Below, one piece after another: positions 7,749 to 13,680 of a DNA stretch of 13,680 bases. Below the pieces are notes generated by a model. The model saw nothing but the letters and a program-made list of their open reading frames with translations. It made no database searches and was not told where the DNA came from. Within the stretch, counting starts at the first letter, position 1, and every line of letters starts with the position of its first letter. Source of the stretch: an uncultured Mucispirillum sp. Lineage in GTDB: Bacteria; Chrysiogenota; Deferribacteres; Deferribacterales; Mucispirillaceae. Position numbers and translations under genes: made by a program. Location of the stretch: assembly GCA_910586745.1 (NCBI GenBank), contig CAJUJZ010000053.1:1-13680 (forward strand). Reading direction: 5' to 3'.

Positions 7749-8476
7749 GTGCAGTAATAATTCCAGCCAGATATGGCTCAACAAGATTTCCAGGTAAAGT
7801 TCTTGCAGATATTGATGGCAAACCTATGATTGTAAGAGTAGCAGAGCAGGCAGTGCAGACTTCTGCTGATAAAGTAATTGTTGTTACAGATAATGAAAAA
7901 GTATATGAAGTATGCTCTAAAATAGAAAGAGTTTCTGTTATGATGAGCCCTTCAGATTTATCTACAGGAACAGACAGAGTAGCATATGCTGCAAAAAATA
8001 TTGATGATGATATTATTATTAATGTGCAGGGAGATGAGCCTTTTATTCCTCCAGTATTAATTGAACAGTTAATACAGGGGTTAAAAAATGATAAATCTCT
8101 TAAAATGATAACAGCATGTGTGCCTTTTGCAGATATAAATAATTCAGAAAATCCGTCAGCTGTAAAAGTGATTCTTGATAAAAATGATTATGCTGTTTAT
8201 TTTTCACGATACCCTGTTCCATATAACAGAGATAATGTTGATAGTGTAGTTAGATACCGCCATATAGGTATTTATGGTTTCAGGCGTGACTATTTATTTG
8301 AGTTTGCTTCTCAGGAGCGTACTTATTTAGAAAAATGCGAAAATTTAGAGCAGCTTAGAGCTTTAGAAAATGGCATTAAAATAAAAGTAGTAAAAACAGA
8401 TTATAATCCATTATCTGTTGATACTTTAGAAGATTTGCAAAATATTTTAAAAATTTTAAACATGAGGAATAAATAA
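7745..8476 (+). CDS. kdsB: 3-deoxy-manno-octulosonate cytidylyltransferase (CMP-KDO synthetase)
   Basis: Activates KDO with CTP to give CMP-KDO, the donor for the inner core of lipopolysaccharide. The 243-residue sequence shows the nucleotide-binding N-terminus IPARYGSTRFPGK (6-18), STGTDRVA (73-80), metal-binding NVQGDEP (93-99, D97), YFSRYPVPYNR (152-162), HIGIYGFR (173-180), LEQLRALENG (201-210) and SVDTLEDL (224-231), in which D226 is the second metal ligand; most relatives read GVDTPEDL. It is complete and should be active. It sits between acpS (4-base overlap) and pyrG (1-base overlap). The pairing with pyrG puts the enzyme that makes CTP beside one that spends it, a widely conserved arrangement. 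Confidence 0.97.
   Translation: MSAVIIPARYGSTRFPGKVLADIDGKPMIVRVAEQAVQTSADKVIVVTDNEKVYEVCSKIERVSVMMSPSDLSTGTDRVAYAAKNIDDDIIINVQGDEPFIPPVLIEQLIQGLKNDKSLKMITACVPFADINNSENPSAVKVILDKNDYAVYFSRYPVPYNRDNVDSVVRYRHIGIYGFRRDYLFEFASQERTYLEKCENLEQLRALENGIKIKVVKTDYNPLSVDTLEDLQNILKILNMRNK
8464..8467 (+). promoter_or_regulatory. Ribosome binding site of pyrG inside kdsB
   Basis: GAGG lies 8 bases before the pyrG ATG at 8476, within the last codons of kdsB. Together with the TAATG stop-start overlap it fixes the start of pyrG and suggests coupled translation. Confidence 0.6.
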
Positions 8477-10101
8477 TGGCTAAGTATATTTTTGTAACAG
8501 GTGGTGTATTATCATCATTAGGTAAGGGGATAACAGCAGCTTCTCTTGGTGCATTACTTGAATCTAGAGGTTATAAAGTTGCTTTAAGAAAGTTTGATCC
8601 ATATTTAAACTATGGCCCTGGCACAATGAGTCCACTGCAGCATGGAGAAATATTTGTCACTGCAGATGGCTGTGAAGGTGATTTAGATTTAGGTCATTAT
8701 GAAAGATTTACTACAACTAATACTGATAAACATTCAGATATTACATCTGGTAAAATATACTATACTGTTATTGAAAGAGAACGCAGAGGCGAATATCTTG
8801 GTGCAACAGTGCAGGTTATTCCTCATATAACGGATGAAATAAAAGGATGTATAACAGCTGGTGCTGAAAATTACAATATAGTGATTGTAGAAATTGGCGG
8901 CACAGTTGGTGATATTGAAAGTCTGCCATTTTTAGAAACAATCAGACAGATGAAATTTGATTTAAGTGAAGATGATGTGTTGTTTTTGCATGTTACTCTT
9001 GTGCCTTATATTAAAAGTGCAGGAGAACTTAAAACTAAACCAACTCAGCACTCAGTGCGTCAGTTACAGGAAATAGGTATTAGCCCTGATATTTTAGTTT
9101 GCAGAAGTGAATATCCGCTTAGCGAAGGCGTTAGAAACAAACTTGCCTTATTCTGTAATGTGGGAAAATCATCAGTGATTAACTGCATGGATGCTGCTAC
9201 AATTTATCAAGTACCTCTTGTTTTAAATGAAGAAGGTTTAGACAGTGAAGTTATTAAAAAACTAGGACTTGAAGAAAGAGAATATGATTTATCAAAATGG
9301 CAGGATATTGTAAGGCGTATTAAACAGCCAAAAGATACAGTTTCTATTGCAGTTATAGGTAAATACCTTGAAACAAAAGATGCATATTTAAGTTTAACAG
9401 AGGCACTTCTTCATGGTGCAGTTGCAAACTATTTAAAAGTAGATATTAAATGGATTGATGCAGAAAAACTAGAAGAAAAAATGGCTAGCGAATATTTAAG
9501 TAATGTGGATGGCATATTAATTCCTGCAGGTTTTGGTGAGCGTGGAATGGAAGGTAAAATAAATGCTGTAAACTTTGCTAGAACAAAAGATATTCCATTT
9601 TTAGGTATATCTATGGGGCTGCAGGCTGCTGTTATTGAATATGCAAGAAATGTATTAAAATTAGAAGATGCAAGAAGTGCTGAAATGACAAAACCAGAAC
9701 ATTCTAAAAATCTTGTAATTGATTATAAGCATGATGAACACTATAATGAAGAAATGGGAGCATCTATGCGTCTTGGCTCTTATGTAACTTCTTTAGTAGA
9801 AGGAAGCCTTGTAAAAGAAATTTATAATGCAGATACTGTAATAGAAAGACACAGGCATAGACTTGAAATAAATAACAGCTATAGAAATGCATTAGAAAGT
9901 GCTGGTATGGCAATATCTGGTAATAACGATGAAAGTGGCTTTGCAGATATTATTGAATTAAGCTCTCACAGGTGGTTTATAGCTGCACAATTCTGTCCAG
10001 AATTTCAGTCAAAACCATTTAATCCACATCCTTTTTATAATGCTTTTGTTCAGGCTGCTTATAAATATAAACAGGATAAAAATAATTTATCTGATAAATA
10101 A
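8476..10101 (+). CDS. pyrG: CTP synthase with altered, probably inactive glutaminase site
   Basis: Aminates UTP to CTP using ATP. The 541 residues comprise an amidoligase domain (about 1-265) and a class I glutamine amidotransferase domain (about 290-535). The synthetase half keeps SLGKG (14-18), K39, metal residues D71 (DLDLGHYERF) and E139 (VEIGGTVGDIES), and KTKPTQHSV (186-194). It departs from the usual NVDPGTMSP with NYGPGTMSP (45-53). The glutaminase half is aberrant. The nucleophile motif GICLGMQ reads GISMGLQ, so Cys is Ser379; the catalytic QFHPEF reads QFCPEF, so His is Cys507, with E509 kept; the oxyanion-hole GG reads AG at 351-352; and RHRHRYE reads RHRHRLE, giving L463. The frame is open and the surrounding fold is well preserved. 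By analogy with E. coli C379 mutants it should use ammonia but not glutamine; that is inference. It is the expected CTP source for kdsB upstream. Confidence 0.96.
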   Translation: MAKYIFVTGGVLSSLGKGITAASLGALLESRGYKVALRKFDPYLNYGPGTMSPLQHGEIFVTADGCEGDLDLGHYERFTTTNTDKHSDITSGKIYYTVIERERRGEYLGATVQVIPHITDEIKGCITAGAENYNIVIVEIGGTVGDIESLPFLETIRQMKFDLSEDDVLFLHVTLVPYIKSAGELKTKPTQHSVRQLQEIGISPDILVCRSEYPLSEGVRNKLALFCNVGKSSVINCMDAATIYQVPLVLNEEGLDSEVIKKLGLEEREYDLSKWQDIVRRIKQPKDTVSIAVIGKYLETKDAYLSLTEALLHGAVANYLKVDIKWIDAEKLEEKMASEYLSNVDGILIPAGFGERGMEGKINAVNFARTKDIPFLGISMGLQAAVIEYARNVLKLEDARSAEMTKPEHSKNLVIDYKHDEHYNEEMGASMRLGSYVTSLVEGSLVKEIYNADTVIERHRHRLEINNSYRNALESAGMAISGNNDESGFADIIELSSHRWFIAAQFCPEFQSKPFNPHPFYNAFVQAAYKYKQDKNNLSDK

Positions 10102-10112
10102 TAAGGTGTGCT

Positions 10113-11084
10113 ATGGATAATAAAAATATTATTAATTTTGGAATAAATACTTTTCAGATAGAAATAGATGCTATGAAAAAAGCAATGAACAGCTTGTCAG
10201 AAAGCTTTGTACAAGCTGTTCATATAATTTTAGGCTGTAAAGGCAGAGTTGTAGTTATTGGTATGGGTAAATCAGGTATTATTGGTAAAAAAATAGCTGC
10301 AACATTAGCAAGCACAGGGACACCTGCTTTTTTTATGCATCCTGCTGAAGGTATGCATGGTGATTTAGGTATGCTTGTGAAAGGTGATGTGGTAATAGGC
10401 ATATCAAACAGCGGAGAAACTGATGAAATGAAAGTGCTTCTGCCATTAATTAAAAGACTTGGCTCTAAATTAATAGCAATAGTTGGTAAGGCTGATTCTA
10501 CTTTAGGCAGAGAAAGTGATTGTATTCTTGATGCATCAGTTGAAAAAGAAGCATGTCCTTTAAACCTTGCTCCTACTGCAAGTACGACTGTAGCTTTAGC
10601 AATAGGTGATGCTTTAGCTGTTGCTCTTTTAGAATGCCGCGGTTTTAAAGCAGAAGATTTTGCAATGTTTCATCCATCAGGCTCACTTGGTAAAAGGCTG
10701 CTTACTACAGTAAACGATTTAATGCATACAGGAGATGCACTTCCTTTTGTAAATGAAAACGATACAGTAGAAAATGCTGTTAAAGAAATAAATGAGAAAA
10801 AATTTGGCTGTACTGCTGTTGTAGATAATGATAATAAACTTACTGGTATTATAACAGACGGAGATTTAAGGCGTGCAATATCTAAATATTCATCAATTCA
10901 TCAGTTAAAAGTTTCTGAAATTATGACACACGGCCCTAAAATGATTATGAAATATGAACTTGCAGCAAAAGCACTTCATATTATGGAGGAATATAAAATA
11001 TCTTCATTATTTATTATTGATAAAAAACAGCACCCTGAAGGTATAATTCATTTTCAGGATTTATTAAAGTTTGGATTAGTATAG
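10113..11084 (+). CDS. kdsD: D-arabinose 5-phosphate isomerase (KdsD/KpsF family)
   Basis: Interconverts ribulose 5-phosphate and arabinose 5-phosphate, the first committed step toward KDO. The 323 residues contain a SIS sugar-isomerase domain (about 36-175) with GMGKSG (50-55), ASTGTPAFFMHPAEGMHGDLG (66-86), SNSGE (98-102) and the active-site region EDFAMFHPSGSLG (181-193, H187 as likely catalytic histidine). Two CBS domains follow (about 202-262 and 268-323), the first ending in TDGDLRR (248-254). Length and domain order match E. coli KdsD. AAGG at 10103-10106 precedes the ATG by 6 bases in the 11-base gap after pyrG. In many relatives kdsA sits just before this gene and kdsC just after it; neither is here, so those KDO steps must be encoded elsewhere, if present. 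Confidence 0.96.
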   Translation: MDNKNIINFGINTFQIEIDAMKKAMNSLSESFVQAVHIILGCKGRVVVIGMGKSGIIGKKIAATLASTGTPAFFMHPAEGMHGDLGMLVKGDVVIGISNSGETDEMKVLLPLIKRLGSKLIAIVGKADSTLGRESDCILDASVEKEACPLNLAPTASTTVALAIGDALAVALLECRGFKAEDFAMFHPSGSLGKRLLTTVNDLMHTGDALPFVNENDTVENAVKEINEKKFGCTAVVDNDNKLTGIITDGDLRRAISKYSSIHQLKVSEIMTHGPKMIMKYELAAKALHIMEEYKISSLFIIDKKQHPEGIIHFQDLLKFGLV

Positions 11085-11087
11085 TCT

Positions 11088-11657
11088 ATGTTAACTTTTA
11101 AAGGCAGGTTAAGAATAATTAATGTTTTTTTGGTTATTTCTCTGCTGATATTTGCTGTTGTTGTATTAGTTATCATTATAAGAGAAGATGAAGATATGGT
11201 GCCATATCAATCTGACCTTTTAAAAAATATTGTCAAAATGAAAAAAATTGATTTATTATATGTTATTGATAATAACACATATGTAAAATTAAAATCTGAG
11301 CAGGGTAATGTAAACATAATTGACTATAATATTGATTTATTAAATCTTGATGTAACATATACCAGTAAAGATTTTTCAATTGATGTTAAAGCTTCCAGAG
11401 GTGAATATCTGTCACAAAGATTTTTAAAGGCATATGATAATGTTACTGGCCATATGGATAATATGACATTTAAAACATGCCCTGACGGTGTGTTGGAGTA
11501 TGATTATGCAGAAGGTAAAGGTATTGTTAAAAATGGTGTAACAATTTATCATGATAATAATTCTATATCATCAAAAATTGTTGAGTTTGATGTAAAGAAT
11601 AACTTTATTATCTTTAGAGATAATGTTACAGTAGACTATATACCAGCTCAAGAATAA
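11088..11657 (+). CDS. lptC: LPS export protein LptC
   Basis: Bitopic inner-membrane protein that receives lipopolysaccharide from LptB2FG and passes it to the periplasmic bridge protein LptA. Residues about 10-31 form one strongly hydrophobic segment after a short positive N-terminus. The rest (about 40-189) is a periplasmic beta-rich region in which alternating hydrophobic residues and repeated short strands (such as LLNLDVTY, DFSIDVKASRG and VEFDVKNNFIIFRDNVTV) fit the LptC/OstA beta-jellyroll. Sequence conservation is weak, so identity rests on topology, length (189 residues) and position directly before lptA and lptB. It starts three bases after kdsD with no obvious Shine-Dalgarno. It is unlikely to be anything else, since this order is widely conserved. 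Confidence 0.88.
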   Translation: MLTFKGRLRIINVFLVISLLIFAVVVLVIIIREDEDMVPYQSDLLKNIVKMKKIDLLYVIDNNTYVKLKSEQGNVNIIDYNIDLLNLDVTYTSKDFSIDVKASRGEYLSQRFLKAYDNVTGHMDNMTFKTCPDGVLEYDYAEGKGIVKNGVTIYHDNNSISSKIVEFDVKNNFIIFRDNVTVDYIPAQE

Positions 11658-11665
11658 TATGATAT

Positions 11666-11670
11666 GGTGA
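11666..11670 (+). promoter_or_regulatory. Ribosome binding site that decides the lptA start
   Basis: GGTGA, complementary to the 16S 3' end, lies 5 bases before the ATG at 11676. An earlier in-frame ATG at 11664 has no such sequence before it. This favours 11676 as the true lptA start. Confidence 0.5.
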
Positions 11671-11675
11671 ATAAT

Positions 11676-12176
11676 ATGTTTTATAATCATAAATATTTAA
11701 TAATATTAATACTTGTTTTATCAGCACAATTTTTAATGGGAGCAGATGTAAAAACTAAAAATATAAAACCAACTTCCCCTGTTAAAATACAGGCAGATGA
11801 GATGCGTTATTACGGTTCTGAACGCAAATCAACTTTTCATGGTAATGTGGTAGCTGTCAGCGATAACTATACTCTTACATCTGATGATGTTGTAGTATTT
11901 CTTAATAAAGATATGGATGTTTCTAAAATTCATTGCACCGGCAATGTAAACTTTAAAAGTGATGATATTGTTTCTATTTCAAAAAAGGCAGATTTAGATC
12001 ATAATAAGAAAGTAGCTGTTATTACTGGCAATGTAAAAGTGTGGCAGGGCGAAAATTATCTTGAAGGTGAAAAAGTTTTTATATATTATGAAGAAGAACG
12101 AATTGTGGTTGATAAAGGAACAGATAAACGGGTAACAATAATATTTAAACCTGAAAATAATGAGGGTACAAAATAG
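11676..12176 (+). CDS. lptA: LPS transport periplasmic protein LptA (OstA-like)
   Basis: Periplasmic protein whose beta-jellyroll units form the bridge carrying lipopolysaccharide to the outer membrane. From the ATG at 11676 it has 166 residues: a signal peptide of about 22 (short basic start, hydrophobic core YLIILILVLSAQFLMG, probable cleavage close to Gly-Ala-Asp), then an OstA domain. OstA hallmarks are PVKIQADEMRYYG (35-47), STFHGNVVA (52-60), HCTGNVNFK (86-94), TGNVKVWQGENYLEGEKV (117-134) and a final strand, RVTIIF. The region between lptC and lptB makes the identity secure even though the sequence diverges from E. coli. An upstream start at 11664 would add MVNN but has no ribosome site. 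The stop TAG shares its last G with the lptB GTG start. Confidence 0.92.
   Translation: MFYNHKYLIILILVLSAQFLMGADVKTKNIKPTSPVKIQADEMRYYGSERKSTFHGNVVAVSDNYTLTSDDVVVFLNKDMDVSKIHCTGNVNFKSDDIVSISKKADLDHNKKVAVITGNVKVWQGENYLEGEKVFIYYEEERIVVDKGTDKRVTIIFKPENNEGTK
12162..12166 (+). promoter_or_regulatory. Ribosome binding site for the GTG start of lptB
   Basis: GAGGG inside the last codons of lptA lies 9 bases before GTG at 12176. It supports a non-ATG start that overlaps the lptA TAG by one base. The resulting N-terminus, MALEVKDLKKSF, matches where LptB proteins usually begin. Confidence 0.6.
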
Positions 12177-12895
12177 TGGCTTTAGAAGTAAAAGACCTTA
12201 AAAAATCTTTTAAAAAAAGAACTGTTGTAAATGGTGTTTCTTTAAATATAAGCAAAGGCGAAATAGTAGGGCTTCTTGGTCCAAATGGAGCAGGAAAAAG
12301 TACATCATTTTATATGATTGTTGGGCTTTTAAAGCCAGAAAAAGGCTCTATTGTGCTGGATGATGAAGATATTACTAAACTGCCTATGTATAAAAGATGC
12401 AAAGCTGGTATTGGATATCTTCCACAGGAGGCATCAGTATTTAGAAAAATGTCAGTTTATGATAATATTATGGCTGCATTAGAATTTACTTATGATGATA
12501 ATAAAGTTAGAAAAGATAGGGCAGAAGTACTTATAGATGAATTTCACTTAAACCATGTTGCAAAAAGTTATGGTTATGCTTTATCAGGCGGAGAAAGAAG
12601 GCGTGTTGAAATTGCAAGATGTTTAGCAACTGAGCCGGATTTTATTCTGCTTGATGAGCCTTTTGCAGGTATTGACCCTATCTCTGTTGCAGATATTCAA
12701 GAAATGGTTTATTCTTTAAAAGACAGGGATATAGGTGTTTTAATTACAGATCACAATGTTCGTGATACATTAAAAATCACTGATAGAGGGTATATTATTA
12801 CAGAGGGCCGTGTGCTTACTCAAGGTTCGCCAAATGATATACTTTCAAATAAAGATGTAATTGATAAATATTTAGGAAAAGGATTTTCTATTTAA
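12176..12895 (+). CDS. lptB: LPS export ABC transporter ATP-binding protein LptB
   Basis: Cytoplasmic ATPase that powers extraction of lipopolysaccharide from the inner membrane as part of LptB2FGC. The 239 residues show Walker A GPNGAGKST (35-43), Q-loop YLPQEASVF (81-89), ABC signature LSGGERRRVEIAR (136-148), Walker B FILLDEP (156-162) with catalytic E161, D-loop AGIDP and switch histidine H193 in TDHNV. The LptB-type tail ends in YLGKGF. All ATPase elements are intact. It uses a GTG start (12176-12178) sharing one base with the lptA stop, and its TAA shares one base with the rpoN ATG, so translation is tightly coupled on both sides. Partners lptF and lptG are not in the window, as is usual. 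Confidence 0.98.
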   Translation: MALEVKDLKKSFKKRTVVNGVSLNISKGEIVGLLGPNGAGKSTSFYMIVGLLKPEKGSIVLDDEDITKLPMYKRCKAGIGYLPQEASVFRKMSVYDNIMAALEFTYDDNKVRKDRAEVLIDEFHLNHVAKSYGYALSGGERRRVEIARCLATEPDFILLDEPFAGIDPISVADIQEMVYSLKDRDIGVLITDHNVRDTLKITDRGYIITEGRVLTQGSPNDILSNKDVIDKYLGKGFSI

Positions 12896-13680
12896 TGAAT
12901 AATTTAAATCAAAATCTTGATATAAAAAATACGCTGCAGACGACTGTTTTTATTACTCCACAAATGAAACAGTCCCTTGCTATTCTGCAAATGCCAATAG
13001 TAGAGCTTGAGCAGGAGATTTCTAATATTTTAGAAGAAAATCCTATATTAGAAGCTGTAGAAGATGACAGCAGTGATGATTTTGATAATATAGATGATTT
13101 TGATGATAATGAAAATAGTGATTTTTCTAAAGATATAGAAGAAATTCAGGATAAAGATAAAAACCTTGATAACCTTGTGGAAAAAATTACAGGTGATGAC
13201 TGGGAAGAATATATAGGCTATGAAAAACTTGATGATATAAGCTATAAATCTACAAATGATGAAAATAATTTTGATTTAGAGCAGGTAATTGGTGCAAAAG
13301 AATCTCTTTATGAACATTTAATGTATCAGTTAAATATTAATATTATAGATAAAGAAGAAAGACGCATTGGTGAATATATTATTGGTAACCTGTCAGAAGA
13401 TGGTTATTTTAGAATAGAGATATATGATGCATGCAGTGAACTTAATGCAGAAGAAAGTTTATTTGGGAAAGTATTAAATATAATAAAAACTTTTACTCCA
13501 TCAGGTATAGCATCATCAAGCCTGCAGGAATGTATTATTACACAAATCAAAGATATGAACTGTGATGCAGTTTATGTTGATTTGGCAGAAGAATTATTAG
13601 CCGGTTATTCAGCAGAACTTGCAGCTTTTAAATATAATGATATATTAAAAGATATGAGTATTGAAAGAGATACTTTTGAC
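12895..13680 (+). CDS. rpoN: RNA polymerase sigma-54 factor (5' part, cut by window end)
   Basis: Alternative sigma factor that directs RNA polymerase to -24/-12 promoters and needs AAA+ activators to open them. Only 262 codons are present; the frame is open to the last base and the gene continues beyond it. Region I shows the glutamine- and leucine-rich activator-response element: FITPQMKQSLAILQMPIVE (19-37) followed by LEQEISNILEENPILE (38-53). Region II (about 54-125) is unusually acidic, packed with Asp and Glu. The core-binding region begins about 135 with SLYEHLMYQL, IIGNLSEDGYF (162-172) and the FTPSGIASSSLQECI segment (200-214). Region III, with the helix-turn-helix and RpoN box, lies outside the window. 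The ATG overlaps the lptB stop (TAATG). Placement behind lptB is widespread in Gram-negatives. Confidence 0.95.
   Translation, partial: MNNLNQNLDIKNTLQTTVFITPQMKQSLAILQMPIVELEQEISNILEENPILEAVEDDSSDDFDNIDDFDDNENSDFSKDIEEIQDKDKNLDNLVEKITGDDWEEYIGYEKLDDISYKSTNDENNFDLEQVIGAKESLYEHLMYQLNINIIDKEERRIGEYIIGNLSEDGYFRIEIYDACSELNAEESLFGKVLNIIKTFTPSGIASSSLQECIITQIKDMNCDAVYVDLAEELLAGYSAELAAFKYNDILKDMSIERDTFD

Noticed and set aside
8476..10101. pyrG as a decaying pseudogene or as carrying sequencing errors
   Set aside because: The frame is fully open over 541 codons, the synthetase motifs and most of the glutaminase domain are conserved, and the changes cluster at one pocket. Selective loss of one activity fits better.
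13081..13240. Acid-rich stretch of the last gene as a sign of a different protein or a frameshift
   Set aside because: Region II of sigma-54 is variable and often acidic. The flanking region I and core-binding segments are in the same frame and clearly sigma-54.

Overview
The window is a gene-dense, AT-rich stretch (about one third G+C by eye). Fifteen protein genes lie head to tail on the + strand, with gaps of at most about 18 bases and several overlaps of 1 or 4 bases. It carries KDO and lipopolysaccharide-export genes (kdsB, kdsD, lptC, lptA, lptB), so the host is a diderm (Gram-negative) bacterium. It also carries the cdaA-cdaR-glmM trio best known from Firmicutes. Together with rpoN behind lptB and the low G+C, this suggests Deferribacterota, perhaps a Mucispirillum-like gut organism. 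That placement is inference from layout and composition and was not tested.

Layout: hpt (purine salvage), ftsH (membrane protease), folP (folate), cdaA-cdaR-glmM (c-di-AMP and UDP-GlcNAc supply), pdxJ (vitamin B6), acpS (acyl-carrier-protein activation), kdsB (CMP-KDO), pyrG (CTP), kdsD (arabinose 5-phosphate), lptC-lptA-lptB (LPS export), then the 5' part of rpoN (sigma-54), cut by the window end. There is no RNA gene, mobile element, CRISPR array, clear terminator or internal promoter, and no gene-free stretch over 300 bases. Much of the run serves the envelope: GlmM feeds peptidoglycan and lipid A, AcpS feeds fatty-acid synthesis, KdsD and KdsB supply KDO using CTP made by PyrG, and LptB-LptC-LptA move LPS outward. 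One long co-transcribed unit, or a few, is likely.

The most striking observation is in pyrG. The CTP synthase keeps its overall two-domain structure, but the glutaminase site is altered at several normally near-invariant positions. The nucleophile Cys is Ser379, the catalytic His is Cys507, the first Gly of the oxyanion-hole GG is Ala351, and the Tyr after the glutamine-site Arg is Leu463. The reading frame is intact and the rest of the domain is well kept. This looks like a CTP synthase that has lost glutamine hydrolysis and relies on free ammonia or on ammonia delivered by another protein. Secondary points are the absence of kdsA and kdsC from an otherwise recognisable KDO/Lpt cluster, and a long-form FolP with unusual active-loop residues.
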